A stretch of DNA of 64,000 nt from Methylobacterium sp. GXS13 (GTDB lineage Bacteria; Pseudomonadota; Alphaproteobacteria; Rhizobiales; Beijerinckiaceae): NCBI RefSeq assembly GCF_001455965.1, contig NZ_LKKO01000018.1:52157-116156 (forward strand). The letters are read 5' to 3'. Every line of letters starts with the position of its first letter. Within the stretch, counting starts at the first letter, position 1. A program made the translations under genes and the position numbers. Shown here piece by piece: positions 34,730 through 42,074 of the stretch. Under the pieces are notes generated by a model. That model ran no database searches and was not told the DNA's origin. It saw only the letters and a list, made by a program, of their open reading frames with translations.

Positions 34730-35479
34730 ATGCCCGACCTAGAAGGCCATCCCCTGCTCGATCCGGCCCGCGACGTCCGGCACGGCCTGCCGGAGGCGGT
34801 CCGCATTCATCTCGGAGCCCTGCTCGGCCTCACCTACGATCGGGTCGGCCTGACCCCGGGGGCTGCCTCGGATCGCTTTGCCGACCTGCTGGCGCGCCTC
34901 GACGCTGCGCTCGCCAAGGATGAAAATCTGGACGCGGGCGAGCGGGAGGCCACGTTCCGGGCCGGCCTGCTGAAGGTGGTCCCGGCCCTGCACCGCTTCG
35001 CCGTTTCACTGACCCGCGATCCGGCTGCGGCCGACGATCTGGTGCAGGACACGCTGCTGCGCGGCTGGCGTGGGCGCGCCGGCTTCACCCCCGGCTCCAA
35101 CCTGGAGGCGTGGCTGTTCACGATCCTGCGCAACGTGTTCTACAGCCAGCACCGCAAGCACGGCCGTGAGGTTGCCGACACCGACGGCAGCTATGCCGAG
35201 CGGTTGACCAGCGTGCCGGAGCAGGGCGGCCACCTCGACCTCCAGGACGTACGCGCCGCCCTCGAACGTCTCGCGCCGGTGATGCGGGAGGCCCTGGTCC
35301 TCGTGGCGATCGAGAACCTGAGCTACGAGGAAGCCGCCGCCGTCATGAACTGCCAAATCGGCACGGTGAAGAGCCGGGTCTGGCGCGCCCGGGAGCAGCT
35401 CGCCCGCATGCTCGGCTATACCGGAGCCGAGATCGGCAACGACGGGGTGATGCTGTCGGTGACGGGAACCACGGCCTGA
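34730..35479 (+). CDS. ECF sigma factor (EcfG type) with N-terminal NepR-like domain
   Basis: A 249-residue protein. Residues about 76-150 are sigma region 2 (HRFAVSLTRDPAAADDLVQDT, then NLEAWLFTILRNVFYSQHRK) and about 185-235 are region 4 (YEEAAAVMNCQIGTVKSRV), matching the EcfG general-stress sigma group. Ordinary EcfG proteins are about 180 residues. The extra N-terminus (about 20-61) contains IHLGALLGLTYDRV and SDRFADLLARLDAAL, close to the core of the anti-sigma factor NepR (L-x-x-x-Y-D-x-V then DRF-x-x-LL-x-x-LD). The two regions are in one frame with a 15-residue linker. A start at 34649 would add 27 unconserved residues. Confidence 0.8.
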   Translation: MPDLEGHPLLDPARDVRHGLPEAVRIHLGALLGLTYDRVGLTPGAASDRFADLLARLDAALAKDENLDAGEREATFRAGLLKVVPALHRFAVSLTRDPAAADDLVQDTLLRGWRGRAGFTPGSNLEAWLFTILRNVFYSQHRKHGREVADTDGSYAERLTSVPEQGGHLDLQDVRAALERLAPVMREALVLVAIENLSYEEAAAVMNCQIGTVKSRVWRAREQLARMLGYTGAEIGNDGVMLSVTGTTA

Positions 35480-35564
35480 CGGGCCCTGAGGGTATCCACC
35501 GGCGAATACCCGTCTTCAGTGGATCCGCCTCTGTATTCACCCAAAAATTTGACTTAAGTGAAGG

Positions 35565-35586
35565 CGCCCGGGCTGATTCCCGGGCG
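35565..35586. terminator. Hairpin between convergent sigma factor and NepR-like genes
   Basis: CGCCCGGG and CCCGGGCG form a perfect 8-bp stem around CTGATT. It lies between two converging genes (stops at 35479 and 35685) and could terminate both transcripts; there is no T-tract on either side, though AAAAATTT lies nearby at 35553-35560. Confidence 0.4.
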
Positions 35587-35684
35587 ACATAGGGCGGGTT
35601 GGGTCGATCCGTCGTCCCGGCTCAGCTCCCGTCGGTGTGACATCCCCCCGATCCACCGACGGGAGCCCCTTCGAGACATACGCG

Positions 35685-35924
35685 TCAGCGCGTCGCGTCG
35701 TCCGCCCGGTCTGCGTCGAGCTGGTGCAGCAGTTCCGCCAGCCTCGGATCCAGCGCCTCGTCGATCACCGGATCATAGAGCGCTTGCAGCTGGCGGCCGA
35801 GCCGCATCCGTGTCTGCGCGTCGAGGGCCGGGGCGCCGCTCGCGACCGGGAATACCCGCAGGGCCGCGGGGGCGGTCCGGGGCGCGGATCTCGGAGCGGC
35901 GCGCTGATGGTCGGGCTGTGGCAT
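35685..35924 (-). CDS. NepR-like anti-sigma factor
   Basis: A 79-residue protein. Its C-terminal half (about 38-73), RLGRQLQALYDPVIDEALDP followed by RLAELLHQLDADR, matches the two-helix core of NepR, the anti-sigma factor that holds EcfG until PhyR removes it. The first 37 residues are Pro/Ala/Arg-rich and probably disordered. I chose the ATG at 35924; a GTG at 35963 would add 13 residues. It follows a hypothetical gene on the same strand by a short gap and converges on the sigma factor gene. Confidence 0.7.
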   Translation of the reverse strand: MPQPDHQRAAPRSAPRTAPAALRVFPVASGAPALDAQTRMRLGRQLQALYDPVIDEALDPRLAELLHQLDADRADDATR

Positions 35925-35996
35925 CCCGCCTACATCGGTCTGGAGGGGCGCGACGGCAACCACCCGGCGCCAGGAAGTCTCAGGCAGCCCCCAGTT

Positions 35997-36299
35997 CTAT
36001 GCGTCGTCCTCGGGCGCGAACACTTCGCCCTTCTCGGCGAGGACTGTGTCGGCCTCGTCGCGGGCCAGGGCATCCGCGTCGGCGCGGCCCAGAGCCCGGG
36101 CCAGAGTGCGCTCCCAATCCGGCGGCAGGGGGCTGCCCTGCACGGCCAGGATCTCGGCAGTGCGCCCGCGGATCCGCCCCCAGGCCTGCGCGTCCAGGCC
36201 GGCTAAGGCGGCGCTTCCGAGGCCGAGTTCGACGGCGGCCTGCGCGGCGGCTTTCGTAGCTGTCGCGGCCCAGTCGAGCGGGGCAGGGGGTACGGTCAT
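35997..36299 (-). CDS. Hypothetical protein upstream of NepR-like gene
   Basis: A 100-residue protein, mostly helical and acidic at the C-terminus (ADTVLAEKGEVFAPEDDA). No family recognised. GAGG sits five bases before the ATG at 36299. It shares its strand with the NepR-like gene downstream and is probably co-transcribed with it, and follows the phosphoesterase gene on the same strand with a 54-base gap. Confidence 0.65.
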   Translation of the reverse strand: MTVPPAPLDWAATATKAAAQAAVELGLGSAALAGLDAQAWGRIRGRTAEILAVQGSPLPPDWERTLARALGRADADALARDEADTVLAEKGEVFAPEDDA

Positions 36300-36353
36300 G
36301 GCGGCCTCGCGCGGTCTTCGATCGCCTCTGACATAGCGCATGCGCCGCGGAGG

Positions 36354-36911
36354 TCAGCGCAGCCCGTGGCGGGCGATCTCCTCCGGGACCAGCTCGGCCG
36401 CGTCCTGGCGGTCCAGGATGGCGTCGATGGCGATCGGGCGGTCGTCCCAGGCATCGACCCCGACATCGCAGGAGCGGCTGGTATCGGGCAGCCAGCCGTG
36501 GCTGTGGCCGTAGAGATGGCGGGTCTCCCGCCACAGGCCGGGCCAGGCCCGGTGCGCGTAATGCGACAGGAACAGACGGTGCTCCCGGCCCCGCGCGTCC
36601 GGGACCGAGATCCGGGCACTCTCCATGGGGGGCTCGGCCCAGGGCAGGTCGAGCACGCGGTTCGAATCGTGGTTGCCCCGGATCAGGCGCTTGATGCCGT
36701 TGAGCTGCGCGAACATCGCGGCGCAATGCTCGCGGCTCGCCCCCGCGGCGAAGTCGCCGAGATGCCAGACCATGTCCTCCGGACCGACCACAGCGTTCCA
36801 GGCGTCGACCAGGGCCGCGTCATGCGCCGCGATGCTGTCGTACCGCGCCCCGCGATGGCGGAGGATGTGCGGGTCGCCGAAATGCGTGTCCGCGATGAAG
36901 AAGATCGCCAT
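36354..36911 (-). CDS. Metallophosphoesterase (calcineurin-like)
   Basis: A 185-residue phosphoesterase. The five metal-binding blocks are visible: FIADTHFGD (residues 5-13), VWHLGDFA, LIRGNHDS, LSHYAHR and LYGHSHGWL. This small single-domain form belongs with the YfcE-like/serine-threonine phosphatase-like group; the substrate is unknown. The ATG at 36911 lacks a ribosome site, but upstream in-frame sequence to 37007 is unconserved and runs toward a repeat. Confidence 0.85.
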   Translation of the reverse strand: MAIFFIADTHFGDPHILRHRGARYDSIAAHDAALVDAWNAVVGPEDMVWHLGDFAAGASREHCAAMFAQLNGIKRLIRGNHDSNRVLDLPWAEPPMESARISVPDARGREHRLFLSHYAHRAWPGLWRETRHLYGHSHGWLPDTSRSCDVGVDAWDDRPIAIDAILDRQDAAELVPEEIARHGLR

Positions 36912-37031
36912 GAGGCCGAATCCGCGAGTCCCGTCCAAACCCACCGTCGCATCCGGCGCCGCTCCGAGGTGGACCGGCGCGAGCGCCCGGCAAGGCTTGC
37001 GCGGCATCGTGGCCGCGGCTCACGGAACGGA

Positions 37032-37075
37032 GCATCGTCCCGGACGGTGGCTTCGGGGCTTTCGGGACGAAGCGG
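37032..37075 (-). repeat. Dispersed repeat, copy B
   Basis: About 44 bases matching 21282-21320 at roughly six of every seven positions, with the same ACGGTGGCTTC and CTTTCGGGA blocks. It lies in the gap between the phosphoesterase and glycosylase genes. On the minus strand it reads PESPEATVRDDA in one frame. Confidence 0.5.
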
Positions 37076-37150
37076 CGGCGCACCCTGGTCGAAGGCCTTG
37101 AGGCCGCACCCGATTGCCCGGCGCTCGGGCCCCTCCCTATCTTGGCCGCG

Positions 37151-37816
37151 ATGCTCGACCCTGCCGCCTACGCGCACCTGCTCGACGCCGCCCGCGCTCA
37201 TCCGCCTCTGGAAGCCGCAATCCGGCAGGCCGGCCCGTCCCGGATCGAGCCGCCGTTGCAGGCCTGCGTGGCCGACCGGCTGTTCGTCGAGGTCGTGAAC
37301 CAACAGCTCTCCACCCGGGCCGCGGCGGCGATCTGGGCGCGGGTCGAGGCCGCCGCGGCGGCGGCGGGTTGGAGCCCACGCGGGCTATTCGAGGTCGGCG
37401 ACCCAGCGTTGCTGCGGGCTTGCGGGATCTCTGGCAACAAGGTCCGTGCCCTTCAGGCGATCGTCGCCGCCGAGGCGGCGGGTCTGCTCGGCCCTGGGCT
37501 TGTCGGCCTGCCCCATTCCGAGCGCGCCGCGATCCTGTGCGGCATCCGCGGGGTCGGCCCCTGGACCGCCGACATGGTCGGCATCTTCCATTTCCACGAT
37601 CCCGACATCTGGCCCGAGGGCGATGTCGCGGCGGTGGGCTGCCTGCGCCGGCTCACCGGCGGCACCGACACGCGCGCCCTCGCGGCCCCATTCGCGCCCT
37701 ACCGCTCGATCCTCGCCCGCTACCTGTGGCGCATCAAGGACACCACCCCGGCCGAGCCGCCAAGCCTCCCCACCCGCCGCCTCCGGCGCCCCCGCTCTAC
37801 GACGGAATCCGGGTGA
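37151..37816 (+). CDS. DNA-3-methyladenine glycosylase II family protein (AlkA-like)
   Basis: A 221-residue HhH-GPD base-excision glycosylase that removes alkylated bases. The helix-hairpin-helix is ILCGIRGVGPWTADMVGIFH and the catalytic aspartate follows in PDIWPEGDVAAVGCLRRL. The N-terminal helices carry FVEVVNQQLSTRAAAAIW, common to AlkA/MagIII enzymes. It is shorter than E. coli AlkA because the N-terminal beta domain is missing, as in many bacteria. ATG 37151 has no clear ribosome site. A tRNA gene follows. Confidence 0.87.
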   Translation: MLDPAAYAHLLDAARAHPPLEAAIRQAGPSRIEPPLQACVADRLFVEVVNQQLSTRAAAAIWARVEAAAAAAGWSPRGLFEVGDPALLRACGISGNKVRALQAIVAAEAAGLLGPGLVGLPHSERAAILCGIRGVGPWTADMVGIFHFHDPDIWPEGDVAAVGCLRRLTGGTDTRALAAPFAPYRSILARYLWRIKDTTPAEPPSLPTRRLRRPRSTTESG

Positions 37817-37854
37817 CGGACGTCCCCCGATCGGCTATCCGTTTCGCGGGCGCA

Positions 37855-37930
37855 GGGCCTGTAGCTCAATGGTTAGAGCCGACCGCTCATAACGGTCTGG
37901 TTGCAGGTTCGAGTCCTGCCGGGCCCACCA
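37855..37930 (+). tRNA. tRNA with CAT anticodon (tRNA-Ile2 or elongator tRNA-Met)
   Basis: A complete 76-nt cloverleaf: acceptor GGGCCTG pairs with CGGGCCC, the anticodon loop is CTCATAA on the stem GACCG/CGGTC, the T arm contains GGTTCGAGTCC and the CCA end is encoded. CAT is shared by methionine tRNAs and by tRNA-Ile2, whose C is modified to lysidine. The short D-loop (AATGGTTA) is closer to tRNA-Ile2 than to elongator Met. It is not initiator-type, since the anticodon stem lacks three G-C pairs. Confidence 0.93.
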
Positions 37931-38185
37931 CCCGTTTTGCCAAGGACCAGCGCACGACAGGGTTTCCGGCCCGGCCCGGCCCGCACCCCAGCTCTCGCGG
38001 CCTCGCACGGCCTCGGCCCAGCCTCCCATGACCACAGGCCGGACGATCTGCGACCCTGAGACAGCGTCCGCTCACGCGGCGATCCGGGCACTCCGGCGTT
38101 CCCTCGAAGTCCGCACCGAAACCCGGTCGCGGACGGCCGCACCTTTCCTGCCTCGGGCGCGGGGCGCGGCGTCGCCCTGCAAACC

Positions 38186-38590
38186 ATGAGCACTGATCCG
38201 ATGGGCTCCGACCTGACTGTCTACTACGATGGCGGCTGTCCCCTCTGCCGGGCCGAGATCGGCCATTATCAGCACTGCCGGGGGGCGGAGCGGATCGCCT
38301 TCGTCGATGTCGGGCGCGACGCGCCGCAGGTCGGTCTCGGGCCGGATCTCGATCGGGGCGACGCGCTGCGGCGCTTCCACGTGCGGGGCGCCGACGGTCG
38401 GCTGGTGTCGGGCGCGGCGGCGTTCGCGCGGCTGTGGCGGGTCCTGCCGAATTGGCGCTGGCTCAGCCGCCTCGTCGAGGTGCGCGTCTTCGGGCTGCCC
38501 CTCGTCCTGCCGCTGGCGGAGGCGGCCTATCGACTGTCGCTGCCCCTGCGGCCACGGCTGGCACGGCTGGTCGCCCGCCGGCACCGCTGA
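38186..38590 (+). CDS. DCC-family thiol-disulfide oxidoreductase-like protein (DUF393)
   Basis: A 134-residue protein with the family signature YYDGGCPLCRAEIGHY (residues 13-28), including the CPLC pair that gives the DCC name, and a later W-x-x-L-P stretch (RLWRVLPNWRWLSRLVE). The family is thioredoxin-fold; partners are unknown. A start at 38201 (MGSD) is also possible. It is monocistronic, between the tRNA and the carbonic anhydrase gene. Confidence 0.82.
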   Translation: MSTDPMGSDLTVYYDGGCPLCRAEIGHYQHCRGAERIAFVDVGRDAPQVGLGPDLDRGDALRRFHVRGADGRLVSGAAAFARLWRVLPNWRWLSRLVEVRVFGLPLVLPLAEAAYRLSLPLRPRLARLVARRHR

Positions 38591-38844
38591 ACCCGTGACT
38601 TCGCATTCCGCGGACGATGACTGCGGGAACGCGCAGCGGATCTCCGGGAGCCCGATTTCATGAGACCTCTCCGGCGCGCGATGCGGCCGAACCTGTGACC
38701 GACCGCGTAACAAACGCAGATGATGTCACGGGAAGCGGCCTTGCGCGGCCAAGACTGGATTGGCCATCGGGACCGGATCGTTGCCAGTGTGGTTCTCATC
38801 CGGCGCGCGCACTGACGGCGTCAGGGATGGCCAGGGGAAACGCG

Positions 38845-39567
38845 ATGACGCACATGCTGAGCCGTCGGCACCTTCTCGGATGCGGCTGCAGTCTCGGCGC
38901 GGGGATGATCGCCGCGATGACGACGCCGCACCCGGCCCGGGCTGCCGCGCCGAGCACCAAGAAGACCGACATGACGCCGGATCAGGCGCTCCAGGCGCTC
39001 AAGGACGGCAACACCAACTATCTCACCGACTCGCCGGTGCGCTCCGCTCAGGGGCGTGAGCGCCGCATCGAAATCGCGCTCGGGCAGACGCCCTTCTGCG
39101 TGCTGGTGAGCTGCTCCGACAGCCGTGTCTCGCCGGAGATCCTGTTCGGTCGCGGCCTCGGCGAGCTGTTCATCGTGCGCAATGCCGGCAACACGGTCGA
39201 CACGACGGCGCTGGGGTCGATCGAGTATGCCGTGGCGCAGCTCGGCGTTCCCTTGATCCTGGTGATGGGCCACAGTCGCTGCGGGGCCGTCGAGGCCGCC
39301 GTGAGCGTGATCCGGAACAACACCACCTTCCCGGGGGCCATCGGCCAGATGATCGAGCCGATCGTGCCCGCGGTCCTGACGGTCCGGGACAAGCCGGGCG
39401 ACCTCGTGGAGAACGCGGTCCGCGCCAACGTCGATCGCACGGTGATGCGCCTGCGCTCGGCCGCCGAGCCGCTTCTCACCGACCCGCAGAAGACCGGCAA
39501 GCTGCGCGTGGTCGGCGCCGCCTACAGCCTGGATACGGGCAACGTGGATTTCTTCAACGAAGGGTAG
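38845..39567 (+). CDS. Periplasmic beta-class carbonic anhydrase with Tat signal
   Basis: A 240-residue beta-carbonic anhydrase. Zinc ligands are Cys in VSCSDSRVSPE (about residue 90), His and Cys in GHSRCGAVEAA; the Asp-Arg pair is in the first motif. The N-terminus LSRRHLLGCGCSLGAG is a twin-arginine signal, with cleavage probably near ARAA, so the enzyme should act outside the cytoplasm. AGGGGA lies six bases before the ATG. It converts CO2 and bicarbonate at the envelope. Not in an operon. Confidence 0.9.
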   Translation: MTHMLSRRHLLGCGCSLGAGMIAAMTTPHPARAAAPSTKKTDMTPDQALQALKDGNTNYLTDSPVRSAQGRERRIEIALGQTPFCVLVSCSDSRVSPEILFGRGLGELFIVRNAGNTVDTTALGSIEYAVAQLGVPLILVMGHSRCGAVEAAVSVIRNNTTFPGAIGQMIEPIVPAVLTVRDKPGDLVENAVRANVDRTVMRLRSAAEPLLTDPQKTGKLRVVGAAYSLDTGNVDFFNEG

Positions 39568-39737
39568 CGGGGTCGCTCGCCCGCTTCGCCGGCGAGCGAC
39601 CTCCGTCCCGACATGCGCCGAGCCGCCCGCGGGCGCCCGTCCTTGACTCCGGGCTGCTGCGATCGGCCCTGGTTCGGTCGCGCCGAACATCCACCGAAGC
39701 GCTTCCGCCCAGCCGCGAAAGCTGGCATCCTAACGCC

Positions 39738-40163
39738 GTGATCCTCTGGTTGGCCCTTCGGCGGCTGCTTCCGCTCCTGGCGGTTCTGAGCCTTGCCCTG
39801 ACACCGGTCGCCGCCCCGGCGGCGGTCGCCGGCATGCATGCGCCGATGGTCCAGGCGGATCAGGCTCCTGTGTTGCACGAGCATGGCCCCGCGATGGCTT
39901 CGATGGACATGGCGGCGATGGACGCCATGCCATGCTGCCCGCCCGAGGCTGCGACGCCGGCGGACCACCCTGCCGATGGCGCAAAGGGCTGCCTCAAGGG
40001 CTGCCCGCTGATGGCCCTGTGCCTCGGCAGCCTCGCCTCCCTGCCGCCCTCCGGGATTGGCCTGCCGGTGCCGCTCGCCACCGGGACGGCCGCGTTCGCG
40101 CGCCGCGCCGAGGGCTTCGCCAGCGTCACCGGGACGCCGCCACCCGAGCCGCCCCGAGCCTGA
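39738..40163 (+). CDS. Small exported His/Met/Cys-rich protein, probable copper-related
   Basis: A 141-residue protein with a hydrophobic signal (about 1-32). The mature part is rich in metal ligands: MHAPM, LHEHGPAMASMDMAAMDAM, then PCCPPE and a CLKGCPLMALC stretch. This composition and its place directly ahead of a CusBA-type efflux operon suggest periplasmic copper or silver binding. The GTG start has no obvious ribosome site, so the start is uncertain. No named family recognised. Confidence 0.65.
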   Translation: MILWLALRRLLPLLAVLSLALTPVAAPAAVAGMHAPMVQADQAPVLHEHGPAMASMDMAAMDAMPCCPPEAATPADHPADGAKGCLKGCPLMALCLGSLASLPPSGIGLPVPLATGTAAFARRAEGFASVTGTPPPEPPRA

Positions 40164-40242
40164 CCCCGATGAAGCGGGCCGCAAGGCCCGCGTGAGGCCG
40201 CACGCCCGTTCGGCCGGCCATCGTGGTTCAGGAGATTTTTTC

Positions 40243-40650
40243 GTGACCTTTCACTCTGTTGCCCAATCCTGGGCGCGCGCCGGCATGGCCGCGCTCGTCG
40301 GCGCCACCCTGTCCGTCCCGGCGCGGGCTGCCCCGGCGGATTACCGGTTCGAGCTCGTCACCCGGGAGGCCAAGGTCGGCGAGGCCGTCCTGACGGTCCG
40401 CCTGGTCGACACGCGCAGCGGCGAGCCCGTCACCGACGCGGTGATCTTCGCCAAGCGCATCGACATGGCCCCCGACAGCATGGACGAGATGACCTCGACC
40501 CTGGCGCAGCTCCCGTCCACGGAGCCCGGCCTCTACCGGTTCAAGACCCAGCTCACCATGGCGGGCGGCTGGCGGCTGTCGCTTGGGGCCAAGGTCCAGG
40601 GCGAGACCGGCACGGTGAGCGATAAGCTCGTCGTCCGGGCCGTACCGTGA
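40243..40650 (+). CDS. YtkA/FixH-like exported protein
   Basis: A 135-residue periplasmic protein: a signal peptide (about 1-31, ending ARA), then a single Ig-like YtkA domain (FELVTREAKVGEAVLTVRLVD, GEPVTDAVIFAKRIDMAP, MTSTLAQLPSTEPGLYRFKTQ). Such domains occur in metal resistance and cytochrome oxidase assembly clusters. AGGAG lies eight bases before the GTG at 40243. Its stop overlaps the start of the CusB-like gene, tying it to that operon. Confidence 0.78.
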   Translation: MTFHSVAQSWARAGMAALVGATLSVPARAAPADYRFELVTREAKVGEAVLTVRLVDTRSGEPVTDAVIFAKRIDMAPDSMDEMTSTLAQLPSTEPGLYRFKTQLTMAGGWRLSLGAKVQGETGTVSDKLVVRAVP

Positions 40651-42074
40651 GCCGCGCGGCCTGGCTGGCCGGGACCCTCGCCGCCCTGGCGGCGGGGGGC
40701 ACCGGCTATGGGGCGGGGCGCGTGAGCGACGGCGCAACGCCCCTGTCCGTCGCCCGCGCCTGGGCGGGCTTCGCCTCACAGGCTCCGGCTGCCGCGCCGA
40801 AGCCTGCGGGGCCGGTGGTCTATTACCAGGATCCGGACGGCAAGCCGGTCTACTCGCTGTCGCCGATGATGACGGGGGACGGGCGCCTGTTCCGGGCCGT
40901 CCGGGCCAGCGAGGATCTGCGCTTCGACCGGCCCGACGCGGATGAACCTTCCGTCCCGGCGGGGGAGGGCGGCGGGCCTGCCACGCCTGATCGAGCGGTG
41001 CGCTACTACCGCAACCCGATGGGCCTGCCCGACACCTCGCCGGTGCCCAAGAAGGACGCGATGGGGATGGACTACATCCCCGTCTATGACGGCGACGATC
41101 CGGACCCGAGCACCGTCACGGTCTCGCCGGGCCGGATCCAGCGCACCGGCGTGCGCAGCGCCGTGGTCGAGCGCCGGGTCGTGTCGCGGCCGGTCCGGGT
41201 GCCCGGCACCGTGGCGCTGGACGAGCGCCGGGTCACCGTGGTGGCGACCCGGGCCGACGCCTATGTCGACCATGTCGAGGACGTCACCACCGGCGACCGG
41301 GTCCGGCAGGGCCAGCCCCTCCTCTCGGTCTACGCGCCGGAGATCAACGCCGCCGCCGCGCAGCTGATCGCCAATCCGGGCTTCGACGGCGCCCGCCGGC
41401 GGATCCGCAATCTCAACGTCTCCGAGGCGGTGATCGCCGAGATGGAACGCACTCGCACGGTGCCCCGCGCCATCACCTGGGCCTCACCCCGGGACGGGCT
41501 GGTGCTTGAACGGCGGGCCATTGAGGGCATGAAGGCCGCGGCCGGGGACACCCTGTTCCGGATCGCCGACCTGTCGCGGATCTGGGTCCTGGCCGACGTG
41601 CCGGAGCACGACCTCGCCGGCATCCGCGTCGGCCAGGCCGCCACCGTGCGGGTGCCCGGCCGCAGCCTCACCGGCCGGGTGGAGGTGATCTACCCGCAGG
41701 TGAACCGGGAGACCCGTTCGACCCGCATCCGGATCGAATTGCCGAACCCGGACGGGCTGCTCCTGCCCGACATGTTTGCGGATGTGGAGATCGCCACGGG
41801 CGCCACCGAGCCGGTGGTGGCGGTGCCGGAGGAAGCCGTGATCGAGACCGGATCGCGCCAGGCGGTGCTGATCGAGGCCGGGGAGGGCCGGTTCGCGCCC
41901 CGGGCGGTGGAGATCGGGCGGCGCGGCGACGGCTATGTCGAGATCCGCGCGGGCCTCCGGGCCGGCGAGCGGGTCGTCACCGCGGCGAATTTTTTGATCG
42001 ACGCCGAGAGCAACCTGAAGGCCGCCCTGGCCAGCCTCGCCGCCCCGCCGGCTGCAGGGGAGGGAGGGCGATGA
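40647..42074 (+). CDS. CusB-like efflux RND periplasmic adaptor subunit
   Basis: The 475-residue membrane-fusion protein linking the RND pump to an outer-membrane channel. It has a signal/anchor at the N-terminus, a heavy-metal-binding domain (about 110-150; YRNPMGLPDTSPVPKKDAMG), then the lipoyl/barrel-sandwich and beta-barrel domains (GTVALDERRVTVVATR, SPRDGLVLERRAIEGMK, FADVEIATG). The metal-binding domain is typical of CusB/SilB. The GTG start overlaps the preceding stop (GTGA), and the pump gene overlaps its end. Confidence 0.9.
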   Translation: MSRAAWLAGTLAALAAGGTGYGAGRVSDGATPLSVARAWAGFASQAPAAAPKPAGPVVYYQDPDGKPVYSLSPMMTGDGRLFRAVRASEDLRFDRPDADEPSVPAGEGGGPATPDRAVRYYRNPMGLPDTSPVPKKDAMGMDYIPVYDGDDPDPSTVTVSPGRIQRTGVRSAVVERRVVSRPVRVPGTVALDERRVTVVATRADAYVDHVEDVTTGDRVRQGQPLLSVYAPEINAAAAQLIANPGFDGARRRIRNLNVSEAVIAEMERTRTVPRAITWASPRDGLVLERRAIEGMKAAAGDTLFRIADLSRIWVLADVPEHDLAGIRVGQAATVRVPGRSLTGRVEVIYPQVNRETRSTRIRIELPNPDGLLLPDMFADVEIATGATEPVVAVPEEAVIETGSRQAVLIEAGEGRFAPRAVEIGRRGDGYVEIRAGLRAGERVVTAANFLIDAESNLKAALASLAAPPAAGEGGR

